From assembly GCF_001420005.1 (NCBI RefSeq), contig NZ_LJAK01000016.1, forward strand, positions 1 to 64,000: a stretch of DNA of 64,000 bases. Direction: 5' to 3'. Positions 36,854-46,589 of the stretch are shown here, one piece after another. Position 1 is the stretch's first letter. Each line of letters begins with the position of its first letter. The DNA comes from Loktanella sp. 3ANDIMAR09 (lineage in GTDB: Bacteria > Pseudomonadota > Alphaproteobacteria > Rhodobacterales > Rhodobacteraceae). The translations under genes and the position numbers were made by a program. Under the pieces are notes generated by a model that had not been told where the DNA came from, did not search any database, and saw nothing but the letters and a program-made list of their open reading frames with translations.

Positions 36854-38626
36854 TCACTGCACCAGCCGGATCAATTCGCAATGATGGCCCGTCAGGGCCA
36901 GCTCTCCGGCGCCCAGTTGCAGGCCGGTGGGGGCGATGATGCCGTCCACGATCCCGTCCAGCGGATCGGTCAGCGCGGTCAGGATCTGGCCGGGCAGGGC
37001 GGCCATGACGGTGTTCAGCACGGGGGCGACCAGCCCGCCCACCAGCCCTGCGTCGCCCGGTTTTACCCGCAGTTCCAGATTTTCCGCTGACAACAACTCC
37101 GCGACGGCCGTGCGCGTCAGCTGGCCCGACCCATAGGTGGCGGTGGTCCGGCCTGCGGCCAGATCGGCGCGGGTAAAGGCAATCTCTTCGACCTGCGACT
37201 GGCCCACGGTCACGCGGCTGCGCGCCTGCACGGTGATGCCCGGCACGACGAGGTCGGGCAGCAGCGGCAGGGACACCCTGATCGTCAGGTCCAGCAGGTC
37301 GGCATAATCCAGTGATGCGGGGTTGATCGTGGTGCTGTCCGAGGTGCCGCCGGGCAGCGTCCCCAGATAGAGTGCGGCCACGGATGTGCCATTGCCCGGA
37401 TGCAGCGGCGTGTGGCTGGTGCGGAACCGGGCGATCACCGTATCGGGGTCCGTGCCCGTGCAGCTGATGTCGTCCAGCGTTGCGGTCGATCCGGCCAGTT
37501 CCACCATCAGCGGCAGATTGATCTCGCCTGCGCTGACGCCGGTGCCGATCAGCCCCAGCGTGCCCGCGCTCAGGCTGATGTCGGTGGTCAGCCGTGCGCT
37601 CGCGCGGTGCAGCTGGGTGCCGGCCTCGCCGATGGCGATCCAGCCCGATTGCGCAGGCGGTTCGCCCGCGACGATGCGGGCGGAAATCGCGGTCAGCCCC
37701 GGCACGTCGATATCGCTGGTCACGATGGGGTCGATCCGGGTCTGGTCCGTGCTCACCAGGCCGCGCAGCACGTCCAGGGCCGGCATTTCGATCTGGTTGA
37801 GGAAATCCACCAGCGTCAGTCCCAGATCGGTATCGGCGCTGCTGATCAGCTGGGTCATCTCGAATGGCGCGTCACTGGCGCTGTTGACCACCGGCGACAG
37901 CGCACCCCAGCCAGGTCGGGGCACCAGGTCGCGCAGGGCGCTGACGACGGCTTCGTCGGTGGCGGTGCCATCGAGGATCGCGGCCGGATTGGTATTGCTG
38001 CTGTCGATGCCCAGCACCAGATCGCCGATCCGCACCTCGGCTGCGGCCAGGTCGTTCATGTTGCCTTGGGTCAGGCCCTGCGCGGTGCCGAACCGGCGCA
38101 TGATCCCGCGGTTCAGGTCCAGCCCGTCCAGCCGGGCGATATGGCTTGTCAGGCTGAAACTGGCGGCCCCCGTGCGGGTGGCCAGCGCACGACCCGTCAG
38201 GCTGACCTGCTGTTCATCGGTAAAGATCTGCGCGAAATACAGCGGCGCATCATCGGTCAGCGTGACGGCGATGGCGTTGATGCCGGGGCTGCCGGCGGGC
38301 AGGGGGGTGAACCGTTGTTCGGGCGCAATGGCGGGATTGCGCAGGAACCGGCCCGGTTGCAGGTCGGTCAGCGTGGCCGCATCCCGCCCGTTTGCCCCCA
38401 ATGCGACCTCTGCCCGTGCCGTGGCGGCACTGGGATCACCCATCGCGGACATGGCGGTCAGGTCACTGGTTGCCTGCAGGTTGGCCCGTTCGCGATAAAG
38501 CGCGCCGATATCCACGCCAAAGGCCACGAAACCCAGCAGCATGGTCAGCACCAATGCAACGATGACGGCTACGGCGCCATCCTCGTCGCGGGCAAAGCGG
38601 GTCATGATCCGGTCAATAGGCGACAT
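36854..38626 (-). CDS. TadG-like pilus assembly protein
   Basis: A 590-residue protein with a short cytoplasmic N terminus, a single hydrophobic helix (VAVIVALVLTMLLGFVAFGV) preceded by DEDGA, and the putative Flp-pilus TadE/G-like region (DIGALYRERANLQATSD). The remainder is a large periplasmic, beta-rich domain of unknown fold (LDLNRGIMRRFG, a repeated TLGLIGTGVSAGEINLPLMV-type segment). TadG proteins help to assemble or anchor the Tad pilus. The start overlaps the tadE-like stop by 14 bp; an alternative ATG lies at 38605. Last gene of the minus-strand tad operon. Confidence 0.75.
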   Translation of the reverse strand: MSPIDRIMTRFARDEDGAVAVIVALVLTMLLGFVAFGVDIGALYRERANLQATSDLTAMSAMGDPSAATARAEVALGANGRDAATLTDLQPGRFLRNPAIAPEQRFTPLPAGSPGINAIAVTLTDDAPLYFAQIFTDEQQVSLTGRALATRTGAASFSLTSHIARLDGLDLNRGIMRRFGTAQGLTQGNMNDLAAAEVRIGDLVLGIDSSNTNPAAILDGTATDEAVVSALRDLVPRPGWGALSPVVNSASDAPFEMTQLISSADTDLGLTLVDFLNQIEMPALDVLRGLVSTDQTRIDPIVTSDIDVPGLTAISARIVAGEPPAQSGWIAIGEAGTQLHRASARLTTDISLSAGTLGLIGTGVSAGEINLPLMVELAGSTATLDDISCTGTDPDTVIARFRTSHTPLHPGNGTSVAALYLGTLPGGTSDSTTINPASLDYADLLDLTIRVSLPLLPDLVVPGITVQARSRVTVGQSQVEEIAFTRADLAAGRTTATYGSGQLTRTAVAELLSAENLELRVKPGDAGLVGGLVAPVLNTVMAALPGQILTALTDPLDGIVDGIIAPTGLQLGAGELALTGHHCELIRLVQ

Positions 38627-39056
38627 AGGCCCGCCCCGTCAGATCCGTCAGGCCCAGTCGCAAGAACCCGTTGGCCAGTTCCAGCAGCGATCCGTCCAGC
38701 GCATAGGTCACATTGACCGTGATGCTGGGCACACCGGTATCGACAACCGTGATGGCGGGTGTGATCGCGCTTTGGGTCAGCAGCGGATAGTGGCTGGAGG
38801 CCTCGTTGATGTAATCCTGTGCCAGTGCGGCGCGTTCGGTGCCGTTCAGCCCCGCCACCGACACGCGGGCCGCACTGGTGGCCAGCTGGTGCACCGAATG
38901 GCTGATCCCGAGGAAATATCCCACGGTGATGATCCCGAACAGCAGCGCGAACAGGATCGGCGCGATCAGCACGAATTCGATCGCGACGGCCCCGTCACGG
39001 TTGCGTATAATAGACCCTACACGAGGTTTCAGGCTCTGGTTGAATGCAGAAAACAC
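38613..39056 (-). CDS. TadE-like pseudopilin
   Basis: A 147-residue minor pilin-like protein. The N-terminal charged region ends RNRDGAVAIEFVLIAPILFA, with the Gly-Ala-Val-Ala-Ile-Glu-Phe pattern of TadE prepilins, where E+5 is conserved after the peptidase cleavage site. The hydrophobic helix continues ~20 residues, followed by a periplasmic region. It would need a prepilin peptidase encoded elsewhere, since none is present in the window. Three bases separate it from tadC and it overlaps tadG by 14 bp. Confidence 0.85.
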   Translation of the reverse strand: MFSAFNQSLKPRVGSIIRNRDGAVAIEFVLIAPILFALLFGIITVGYFLGISHSVHQLATSAARVSVAGLNGTERAALAQDYINEASSHYPLLTQSAITPAITVVDTGVPSITVNVTYALDGSLLELANGFLRLGLTDLTGRAYVAY

Positions 39057-39059
39057 GGG

Positions 39060-40028
39060 TCAGCCCCCACGCATGATGTTGTCGATGATATTCAGGACGG
39101 CAGGCCCCAGCAGCACGACGAACACCGCCGGCATGATGCAAAAGATCAGCGGCAGCGTCATCAGCACCGGCAGGCGGGCGGCCTGTTCCTCGACTGCCAT
39201 CAGCCGGTTGGCGCGCTGTTCGGTGATCAGCGTGCGCATCGCACGGGCGAATGGGGTGCCGTAGGTATCGGACTGGTCCAGCGTCTGCAGGAACACGCCG
39301 ACCTCGGGCAGGGGAATGCGGGCGTTGAACCGGTCATAGGCGCCGCGTCGGTTGTTGGTCATGCCCATTTCGGACACCATCTGCAGCACGTCGCGGGCGA
39401 GTTCGGGTTCGGCCACCGCCAGTTCGCGCGCGACCCGGTGCAGCGCGGGCTGCGGACCCAGACCCGCCTCGGAGGAGATCACCAGCAGTTCCAGCATATC
39501 GGGAAAGCCCTGGCGGATGCGGGCCAGACGCTTGCGCCGGCGCTGGTCGATAAAGATGTCGACCCCCTTGGACAGGGCGAGGGCGATACCCGCAACCAAC
39601 CCGCCGGGCAGGATCATGCGCGCGCCGCGCGGCCCGTCCAGCCACAGCCACAGCACGCCGACCAGCACCGCCGAGGCAGGCAGCACGGTTTTCAAAAAGG
39701 CATAGATCAGCAGCGCGTCGCGCCCGCGATACCCCGCCGAGGCCAGTTCGGCCACGGTTTCGCGCGCCTCGCCGCCCATCATCGCGGCCAGCCTCTCGCC
39801 GGTCAGCAGGACGATGCGGCGCAGGTAGGCACCGCTGTGCGACAGGCTGCCTGCGGCATGTGGCCCGCGGCGCTGGTCGCGTGCAGGACCGGACCCGGTC
39901 GCGCGCTGGATGCGGGCCGCGGTTTCGCTGTCGCGCGACTGGACGTAGATCAGCATTCCCAGCGCCGCCATCATCAGCGTGAGCCCGACAAAGGCCATCC
40001 AGAACAGGGGGGTCATCGCCTCAGACAT
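39060..40028 (-). CDS. tadC: Tad pilus inner-membrane protein TadC
   Basis: A 322-residue GspF-family platform protein with about four transmembrane segments (N-terminal MAFVGLTLMMAALGMLIYV; middle LKTVLPASAVLVGVLWLWL; C-terminal PLIFCIMPAVFVVLLGPAVL). The T2SF domain carries FPDMLELLVISSEAGLG and the MSEMGMTNNRRGAYDRF region. With TadB it forms the inner-membrane platform on which the TadA ATPase acts. It overlaps tadB by 8 bp. Confidence 0.9.
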   Translation of the reverse strand: MSEAMTPLFWMAFVGLTLMMAALGMLIYVQSRDSETAARIQRATGSGPARDQRRGPHAAGSLSHSGAYLRRIVLLTGERLAAMMGGEARETVAELASAGYRGRDALLIYAFLKTVLPASAVLVGVLWLWLDGPRGARMILPGGLVAGIALALSKGVDIFIDQRRRKRLARIRQGFPDMLELLVISSEAGLGPQPALHRVARELAVAEPELARDVLQMVSEMGMTNNRRGAYDRFNARIPLPEVGVFLQTLDQSDTYGTPFARAMRTLITEQRANRLMAVEEQAARLPVLMTLPLIFCIMPAVFVVLLGPAVLNIIDNIMRGG

Positions 40029-40980
40029 TGAGCTTGCCCATGCGGACCATGGTCATGATCCCCAGACCGATGCTGGACACCGCGACGATGGCCATGACCT
40101 GCCCGCGCGGATCGGTGAACAGCACGCCCAGATAGGTGGGGTTCAGGAACCCGATCAGCAGCGCCACGGCAAAGGGCAGGGCGGCCAGGATCATCGCACT
40201 GGCGCGGGCCTCTGACGACAGGGCACGGGCCTTGCGGCGCAGCTGGCGGCGGTCACGCAGCTGTTTGGCCAGGTTTTCCATCGTCTCGATCAGGTTGCCG
40301 CCGGTTTCGGTCTGCAAGGCCGTGGCCACGGCAAAGAATGCGACCTCGGCCGTGGGGATGCGGCGGTTCAGCCGGTCCAGCGTATCGGGCAGGCTGTTGC
40401 CCATGCGCATCTCGTCGCGCGCGCGGGTGAATTCGCGCAGGATCGGCAGACCGCCGGTGCTGGATTCGACCACGATGGTCAGCGAATCCGCAACCGGCCG
40501 GCCGGCCCGCAGGCCGCGGGCAAAGACGTCCAGCGCCTCTGGCAGGTCATTGGTAAAGGACTGGATGTAGCGCGCCCGCGCCACGCGCAGGACCAGCCCG
40601 CCCAGCAGCACCGGCATCGCGGCGGCCAGGATCAGGGCGGACAGCGGATGCAGGCCCAGCACCAATGCGCCCAGGCCGTAGACCGCCACGGCGACCAGAC
40701 TGCCCTGGATCATCGCCTGGCGCACGGTCATTTCCAGGCCCGCGCGGGCCATCTGGCGGGCCAGTCTGGCGCTCAGCTCGCTGGGGGGCGTGTCGGATGC
40801 GGCCTTGCGCTTGGCCGCGCGCATGGTTTCTTCGACCTGCATGCCGCCCGTGTCGGGACGCGCGCGCAGCAACCGGTCCAGATGGCGCCTGCGCAGCCGG
40901 TCGGCCATGATGACCGCGACCAGCGCCAGCACCGCATAGACCACGAAACCGCCCAGAAACGTCAGGATGAGTGTCGGCAT
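40021..40980 (-). CDS. tadB: Tad pilus inner-membrane protein TadB
   Basis: A 319-residue GspF-family protein with an N-terminal transmembrane segment (GGFVVYAVLALVAVIMA), a cytoplasmic loop, a second hydrophobic pair (~120-155), the T2SF core LPEALDVFARGLRAGRPV and LNRRIPTAEVAFFAVATALQ, and two C-terminal membrane helices. It pairs with TadC. Four bases separate it from the ATPase gene, and it overlaps tadC, consistent with one operon. Confidence 0.9.
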   Translation of the reverse strand: MPTLILTFLGGFVVYAVLALVAVIMADRLRRRHLDRLLRARPDTGGMQVEETMRAAKRKAASDTPPSELSARLARQMARAGLEMTVRQAMIQGSLVAVAVYGLGALVLGLHPLSALILAAAMPVLLGGLVLRVARARYIQSFTNDLPEALDVFARGLRAGRPVADSLTIVVESSTGGLPILREFTRARDEMRMGNSLPDTLDRLNRRIPTAEVAFFAVATALQTETGGNLIETMENLAKQLRDRRQLRRKARALSSEARASAMILAALPFAVALLIGFLNPTYLGVLFTDPRGQVMAIVAVSSIGLGIMTMVRMGKLNV

Positions 40981-40983
40981 GGT

Positions 40984-42612
40984 TCAGCCCCCAAGCACCG
41001 CATCAAGTTCTGCGGACACCCCGTAATCGGCGGCGCGGGTGGCGAATTTGGGGCGATATCCCGAATAAACGTAGCGTCCCTTCACTTCGGTGCGGGTGCT
41101 GTCGGGATCGGGCACAAAGGCAAAGAGTTCCTGCAGGGTGATGGAATCGCCCTCCAGCCCCGCGATTTCGGAAATCGAGGTGATCCGGCGTTTGCCGTCA
41201 CGCATCCGGCTGACCTGCACGATCAGGTTCACCGCATCCACCAGCTGGCGGCGCACCACGCCGCCACCGGGGGCAAAACCGGCAAGGGCGGCCATGCTCT
41301 CGACCCGGGTCAGCGCCTCGCGCGGGGAATTGGCGTGCAGCGTCGACATCGACCCGTCGTGGCCGGTGTTCATCGCCTGCATCAGGTCCAGCACCTCGTC
41401 ACCACGGATTTCGCCGATGATGATGCGGTCAGGACGCATCCGCAGGGCATTGCGCACCAGCGTGCGCATCGTGACCTCGCCCGTGCCTTCGACGTTGGGG
41501 GGGCGGGTCTCGAACCGGACGACATGGGGCTGCTGGAACCGCAGTTCGGCCGCGTCCTCGATGGTGACGACGCGCTCGCCCTCGGGGATGAATTGCGACA
41601 TGGCGTTCATCAGCGTGGTTTTGCCCGATCCGGTGCCGCCGGACACCAGGATGTTCAGACGCAGGAATGCGGCCAGTTCCAGAAAGCCCGCCATCTGCGG
41701 CGACAGGCTGCCGCCCTTGACCAGCCGGGACAGTTGCACGGGGGCCGCGGGGAACTTGCGGATCGTGATGGTGGCCCCGTCGATCGCCAGCGGCGGCACG
41801 GTCACGTTGACCCGGCTGCCGTCCTTGAGGCGGGCATCCACCATCGGCTGCGCCTCGTCGATGCGGCGCCCGACGGCAGCGACGATGCGGGTGGCGATGG
41901 CCACCACATGGGCGTTGTCACGAAAGGTGATGCCGGTCAGTTCCAGCTTGCCATGGCGTTCGACAAAGATCTGGTGCGGCCCGTTGACCATGATATCGCT
42001 GATGTCGGGATCGGCCAGGAGCGGCTCCAGCGGGCCCAGACCCAGCATATCCGCCAGCACGATGCCGACCAGGTCGGTGATGTCCTGACCATTCAGATGA
42101 AGTTTCCGCCGTTCCGACATCTGCCGGATCGCCTCGCGGATCATCTTGTCCTGTTCGTCGCGGGGCAAGCTGGCCATATCCGCGAAATCGGCGGTGTTGG
42201 ACATGTCGGCGATGACCATGTTGGACAGTGCCATCATGTCGTTGCCCGACTGGGTGGTCCTTATGGCGGCGGGTGCCGGTTTTGCGGATTGCGCAGCAGT
42301 CGGGTTTTGCGCCGCGGGGGCGTTGGCCCGCAGGGTCTGGCGCGGCGCGGGCGCGGGGTCCGCCACGGGCTGGGCTGCGGGGGCCGGGGTCGGGGCCTCG
42401 CCTGCCTCTTCGGTCAGGATGCGGGTCGCCTCGGTCAGGATCTGGCGTTGCAGCGCCAGCGGCCAGGGCGCTTCGGCGGTGTCGACCAGATGCGAAATCG
42501 CGGCATTCACCCGGTCCTGATGCGCCAGCCCCTCGGCGTCGATCCGGCGGCACAGGTCCAGGACCTGCGTCACCGCATTGCGCAGCGACGGTTGGGCAAG
42601 GTGGAGTGTCAT
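40984..42612 (-). CDS. tadA: Tad pilus assembly ATPase TadA/CpaF
   Basis: A 542-residue secretion ATPase of the GspE/CpaF family. The N-terminal ~170 residues include an alanine/proline-rich linker; the core has DISDIMVNGPHQIFVERHG, Walker A GTGSGKTT (~326-333), the Asp-box VTIEDAAELRF and the His-box TGHDGSMSTLHANSP. It powers pilin polymerisation from the cytoplasm. The start at 42612 overlaps the tadZ stop as ATGA; an open frame to 42684 is not conserved. Confidence 0.94.
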   Translation of the reverse strand: MTLHLAQPSLRNAVTQVLDLCRRIDAEGLAHQDRVNAAISHLVDTAEAPWPLALQRQILTEATRILTEEAGEAPTPAPAAQPVADPAPAPRQTLRANAPAAQNPTAAQSAKPAPAAIRTTQSGNDMMALSNMVIADMSNTADFADMASLPRDEQDKMIREAIRQMSERRKLHLNGQDITDLVGIVLADMLGLGPLEPLLADPDISDIMVNGPHQIFVERHGKLELTGITFRDNAHVVAIATRIVAAVGRRIDEAQPMVDARLKDGSRVNVTVPPLAIDGATITIRKFPAAPVQLSRLVKGGSLSPQMAGFLELAAFLRLNILVSGGTGSGKTTLMNAMSQFIPEGERVVTIEDAAELRFQQPHVVRFETRPPNVEGTGEVTMRTLVRNALRMRPDRIIIGEIRGDEVLDLMQAMNTGHDGSMSTLHANSPREALTRVESMAALAGFAPGGGVVRRQLVDAVNLIVQVSRMRDGKRRITSISEIAGLEGDSITLQELFAFVPDPDSTRTEVKGRYVYSGYRPKFATRAADYGVSAELDAVLGG

Positions 42613-43796
42613 CCGAACATCCGCTTGAGCAGCGATGCGCGTGCGGGGGTATCCTGGGCTGGGGCCGTGCCGATCATGGACCACAGGTCACGGACGGCAC
42701 GGGCGTAGGGGCTGCGCGGGGCTGCGTCGATCAGCGTGCCGGCGACGCGATGCGCCTGCAGGACGGCCTTGTCGCAGCGGGGCAGGGTGGCGGCGATATC
42801 CAGGCCGATGCTGCGGCCCATGTCGCGCGCGGTCAGCCCCGCATCGCGGCGCAGGTCCGACAGGACCGGCAGGATGCGCAGGTCGGGGGCATCCTCGCGC
42901 AGGGTCTGGATCATGCGGGCGGCGGCGTTCACCCCGCCGTAGCCACCGGGCACCACCATGACCAGCGTATCCAGCGCCTGCAGCAGGGCGCCGTCACGCA
43001 GCAGCGTGCCACGGGGCATGTCCAGCACGGTGGTCGCGAATTCCGATTGCAGGACAGAGATCAGGCCGGGCAGGCCTTCTTCGAGGATCGCGACGTCCTG
43101 GGTCAGGCGGATGTGATGACTATAAAGCGACAGCTGCGGCCCCAGGGTGGCCATGGTGGCCGACAGAAAGGTCCCGTCGACCCGGTCGGGGCTGCGCAGC
43201 GCATCGATGAACCCCGGCGTGTGATCGTGGTCGAGGTCCAGCGCCTGTGCACCGAACCGCAGGTCGGCATCGATCAGGGCCGTGCGCATGTTGGCGCCGC
43301 GCGGATTGGCGGCATGCACGGCCAGGTTCCGGGCCAGCAGGCTGGCACCGACGCCGCCGTTGCTGCCGGTCACCGCGATGCAGGGACGGCGGCTGGCGGG
43401 GGGCGTGACATCATTGGCGGGCGGGCGGCGCTGGATCGCGAGGATCTCGTCCGCGGTCACCGGAAAGGCGAAATATTCCAGCGCACCGGCCTGTCGCAAC
43501 GCGCGGTAGGTGCCGATATCATCGGCCCGGCCCAGCACGATCACCTCGGCCCCCGTGGCGCGCAACTCGGTCACGCAGTCGCAGGCCATGTCGACGGGGA
43601 TATTGCCCATCTCTGTCAGCAGGGTCTGTGCGATGGGCGCGCCCGAGCAGAGACGCGCCGCACCGCTCAGACCGCCACCCCGCAGGGCGCTGTCGTCGCC
43701 GCCCGACCGTTCCACCGCCCTGCGCGCGACATCGGCCCCTTCGTCGGTGCAGACGTAGGCGGCAAGGGGCATGGTGTCGGAAGGGGGGCGGGTCAT
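42609..43796 (-). CDS. tadZ: Tad pilus localisation protein TadZ/CpaE
   Basis: A 395-residue ParA/MinD-superfamily protein with an N-terminal receiver-like domain (~1-135) and a C-terminal ATPase-like domain starting CIAVTGSNGGVGASLLARNL. The usual Walker lysine is absent in that motif, which is frequent in TadZ/CpaE proteins. Other segments are IDADLRFGAQALDLDHD and VVLDMPRG-like TTVLDMPRGTL. TadZ marks the pole or site where the Tad machine assembles. It lies 80 bp downstream of the pilin gene and upstream of tadA. Confidence 0.88.
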   Translation of the reverse strand: MTRPPSDTMPLAAYVCTDEGADVARRAVERSGGDDSALRGGGLSGAARLCSGAPIAQTLLTEMGNIPVDMACDCVTELRATGAEVIVLGRADDIGTYRALRQAGALEYFAFPVTADEILAIQRRPPANDVTPPASRRPCIAVTGSNGGVGASLLARNLAVHAANPRGANMRTALIDADLRFGAQALDLDHDHTPGFIDALRSPDRVDGTFLSATMATLGPQLSLYSHHIRLTQDVAILEEGLPGLISVLQSEFATTVLDMPRGTLLRDGALLQALDTLVMVVPGGYGGVNAAARMIQTLREDAPDLRILPVLSDLRRDAGLTARDMGRSIGLDIAATLPRCDKAVLQAHRVAGTLIDAAPRSPYARAVRDLWSMIGTAPAQDTPARASLLKRMFG

Positions 43797-43876
43797 CGCA
43801 GTGATCCTGATACAGAGAGGGACAAAAGAGGCAGGGACGGTGCGCCGGTTGGCCCGGCGGCACCGGTCTCTTTGTT

Positions 43877-44107
43877 TCAGCTGCTGGGTCCGGCAGCTGC
43901 TGCCTCGGCGGCATCATTCGCGTTTGTCAGTGCAGTGCTCATCGTGCTGAAACCTCGGTTGGTCTCGGTGCCCAGCGTGGTAACAGTGCCGACGATCACG
44001 GCACCGATCAGGGCGGCGAACAGGCCGTATTCGATGGCGGTCGCGCCGTCCTCGTCACGAACGAAGGTGCGGATGGTCTTGGAGAGGAGGTTACGTGCCA
44101 GGGTCAT
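43877..44107 (-). CDS. flp: Flp-type type IVb pilin
   Basis: A 76-residue prepilin: basic N terminus MTLARNLLSKTIRTFVRDE, then DGATAIEYGLFAALIGAVIV with the Flp cleavage region before ATAIEYG, including the conserved Glu and Tyr. The hydrophobic helix is followed by a short variable tail. It is the major pilin of the adjacent Tad machine. An AAAGAGA sequence lies six bases before the ATG. First gene of the tad operon. Confidence 0.93.
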   Translation of the reverse strand: MTLARNLLSKTIRTFVRDEDGATAIEYGLFAALIGAVIVGTVTTLGTETNRGFSTMSTALTNANDAAEAAAAGPSS

Positions 44108-44557
44108 GATAGTCTCTTTCAGAGTTATTATGGATCGGGAGTGATCCGGGACGCCCTGAGATCTGGCAGCCCCGGCCGTGCTGCGAAATCGTCCGATGGG
44201 GCGAGTTGCGGGACACCCGCCCAAGGTCAGAACCGCCTCAGACCAAGGTATGAGTTGCATCATCCCAAGGTATGATCGGTTCAAGGCGCAATCAGGGCAG
44301 GGTCCTACAGCACCAGATTCGCGCGCCATCCCGGTGCTGCGCTGCGGCATGCACGCGGCCCGAGTGCGGTCCCGCAAGATCGCAAAACGGCGCGTGCCAG
44401 CGGTTTTGTCGAATCGCACTCTGGCCCATTGTCGCAATGACAGCACCGCTGCAGACCCATGTGGCCGCAGCATATGACATAATCATCATTAACAGAACAT
44501 TTACGCCCGCAAGGACGCGGCCCCGCTCTGCCGGGGATCCGCGCCATGTTGCGCGGG
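44108..44557. promoter_or_regulatory. Upstream region of flp
   Basis: This 450-bp gap has no convincing gene. It should carry the flp promoter, plus the 3' end of the UDP-xylose synthase transcript. An AT-rich island (CATATGACATAATCATCATT, 44472-44491) is the lowest-GC stretch; its distance from flp leaves its role open. I could not place a promoter with confidence. Confidence 0.4.
44517..44542 (-). terminator. Possible terminator after the UDP-xylose synthase gene
   Basis: GCGGCCCCG and CGGGGATCCGC pair with a 6-base loop and a two-base bulge, 15 bp past the stop codon. No T-run follows. Confidence 0.35.
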
Positions 44558-45529
44558 TCAGACGACCTGCAGTTCGGGCAGGCGCGTCTTGAAATAATCG
44601 ACCGTGCGGCGCAGCCCTTCGGTCAGTTTGACCTCCGGGTCCCAGTCCAGCGTCGTCTTGGCCAGCGTGATGTCGGGGCGGCGCTGCTTGGGGTCGTCTT
44701 GCGGCAGGTCCATGAATTCCAGTCTGGACTTCGATCCGGTCAGCGCAAGCACCTGTTCGGCCAGTTCCAGCATGGTGAATTCCCCCGGATTCCCGAGGTT
44801 CATCGGTCCGGTCACGTCCGGCCCGGTGGCCATCAGGCGGATGAAGCCTTCGACCAGATCGTCGACATAGCAGAACGACCGCGTCTGCTGACCGTCGCCA
44901 TAGATCGTGATCGGCTGGCCCAAGAGCGCCTGCACGATGAAATTCGACACCACCCGCCCGTCGGCGTGGTGCATCCGCGGCCCGTAGGTGTTGAAAATCC
45001 GCGCCACCTTGATGTCCAGACCGTGCTGGCGGTGATAATCGAAAAACAGCGTCTCGGCGCAGCGTTTGCCCTCGTCATAGCAGGACCGGATCCCGATGGG
45101 ATTGACGTTGCCCCAATAGCCCTCTGGCTGCGGGTGCACCGACGGGTCGCCGTAAACCTCTGATGTGGAGGCCTGAAAGATCTTGCATTTCAGGCGTTTT
45201 GCCAGACCCAGCATGTTGATGGCACCATGCACGGATGTTTTCGTCGTCTGCACCGGATCGTGCTGGTAATGCACGGGGGATGCCGGACAGGCGAGGTTGT
45301 AGATCTCGTCGACCTCCACATAGAGCGGCAGGGTCACGTCATGGCGGATCAGCTCGAACCGGGCATGGTTGTGCAGGTGATCGACGTTGCGCTTGGTGCC
45401 GGTGAACAGGTTGTCGACGCAGATGATCTCGTGGCCCTGTTCCAGCAGGCGGTCGATCAGGTGCGAGCCGACAAAACCGGCCCCACCGGTGACCAGAATG
45501 CGTTTGCGGCTGTCATAAAGGCGGGCCAT
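44558..45529 (-). CDS. UDP-glucuronate decarboxylase (UDP-xylose synthase)
   Basis: A 323-residue SDR converting UDP-glucuronate to UDP-xylose. The NAD motif is [12 protein letters not shown], the family hallmark [20 protein letters not shown] is followed by [15 protein letters not shown], and the catalytic pair is in SCYDEGKR after [31 protein letters not shown] is also diagnostic. AAGGA precedes the start at 45529. It uses the product of Ugd at 3043-4209, so the two genes form a split UDP-xylose pathway. Downstream of the fucosyltransferase gene on the same strand, with an 82-bp gap. Confidence 0.95.
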   Translation of the reverse strand: MARLYDSRKRILVTGGAGFVGSHLIDRLLEQGHEIICVDNLFTGTKRNVDHLHNHARFELIRHDVTLPLYVEVDEIYNLACPASPVHYQHDPVQTTKTSVHGAINMLGLAKRLKCKIFQASTSEVYGDPSVHPQPEGYWGNVNPIGIRSCYDEGKRCAETLFFDYHRQHGLDIKVARIFNTYGPRMHHADGRVVSNFIVQALLGQPITIYGDGQQTRSFCYVDDLVEGFIRLMATGPDVTGPMNLGNPGEFTMLELAEQVLALTGSKSRLEFMDLPQDDPKQRRPDITLAKTTLDWDPEVKLTEGLRRTVDYFKTRLPELQVV

Positions 45530-45611
45530 GCGGAAATCCTTTTGCGTCAAAATAATCGGTGTCGGCGTCTCTATAATCACAGGCGTGTGACTTGCACAGC
45601 GCAGGATGCGT

Positions 45612-46589
45612 TCAGATGCGACGGTGGTTGCGCCAGCGCCAGATCCGGTGCGCGATCCGGTCCTGTGGGGCGTAGGCGAAATCGGTCTGCGGGGCGATCG
45701 TGATCTCGCGCGCGGGCGTGGCAGGCAGTGCCGCCAGCCGGTCGGTGTAGATCTGATAGGGGTGGTATGTGGTCAGGATCTGCCGCCGGGCGCGGGCCAG
45801 CCCCTCCTGGACGCGGGCATACATGTCATTTGCGATGGCGGTTTCGATCCGGTCGATGCAGCTCTGGGGGTCCGCAATGTCGATGCCCAGGATCGTGGCC
45901 GGGTCAAAAGAGCGCCCGATATCGGGTGCGCCCCAATAGACCGGCACGCAATTGGCCACATAGGCGTCGATGATCTTTTCGGTCCAATAGCCGGGCCAGG
46001 CCCCGTTTTCGAGACAGATGTGATACTTGTGATCGCGCAGGGCGGTGATCTTGGGGGCGGTCAGATCGTTGATGCCGCGCCCCCACCAGTCCAGCCGGTC
46101 GCCGAAATGCGCCTTGAGCCGGTGCATCAGCGCCAGACGTTGCCGGTGGCCGGGCGTGTCGGTCTTGGCCGACACCACGGCCGAAATCAGCCGGGGCTTG
46201 TCGGTGAACCGCGTGGGTGCGATGTCGTCATGGGGCACCTCGACGAACCAGTGATGCGCACCCGGCTCCAGCCTGCGCCCCGGGTGGCGCACCCGTGTGT
46301 CATGGCAGATCACGGACGCGAATTGCGCCAGATAGCCACGCGGCAGAAAGGTGATGTCGGGCGGTTCCTTGAGGCAGATCAGCGTCCGGCCGGGTGGACA
46401 GGTCAGCCGATAGCTGCGGCTGAGCGCGCTGACGCTCTGGTGGACCACGACCCCGTCGAAATGCCCGCCATCGGGGTTCACCACGAATTCGGCGTCGCCC
46501 CAGCGTGGCTGCCCCGAGGGCGTCAGGTAGGGCTGGAAATACCGCACGAATTTCAGCGCATTGTCCGGCAGCAGATAGGCGATCTTCAT
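45612..46589 (-). CDS. GT10 family fucosyltransferase
   Basis: A 325-residue enzyme with the GT10 donor-binding signature in the C-terminal half: [20 protein letters not shown] followed directly by [16 protein letters not shown], and an arginine/lysine pattern expected to hold GDP-fucose. Members transfer L-fucose from GDP-fucose, often in alpha-1,3 or 1,4 linkage. This fits the gmd/fcl/manC cassette at 30438-36107. The start at 46589 begins [10 protein letters not shown]; the open frame extends 44 codons upstream without conservation. Divergent from the large operon starting at 46811. Linkage and acceptor are unknown. Confidence 0.87.
   Translation of the reverse strand: MKIAYLLPDNALKFVRYFQPYLTPSGQPRWGDAEFVVNPDGGHFDGVVVHQSVSALSRSYRLTCPPGRTLICLKEPPDITFLPRGYLAQFASVICHDTRVRHPGRRLEPGAHHWFVEVPHDDIAPTRFTDKPRLISAVVSAKTDTPGHRQRLALMHRLKAHFGDRLDWWGRGINDLTAPKITALRDHKYHICLENGAWPGYWTEKIIDAYVANCVPVYWGAPDIGRSFDPATILGIDIADPQSCIDRIETAIANDMYARVQEGLARARRQILTTYHPYQIYTDRLAALPATPAREITIAPQTDFAYAPQDRIAHRIWRWRNHRRI

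Noticed and set aside
40648-42708. Long open frame antisense to tadB and tadA
   Set aside because: Crosses two genes with well-defined secretion motifs on the other strand; composition is His/Gln/Arg-rich.
42609-43796. Missing Walker lysine in TadZ as a sign of inactivation
   Set aside because: Atypical Walker A motifs are common in TadZ/CpaE proteins, so it is not evidence of decay.
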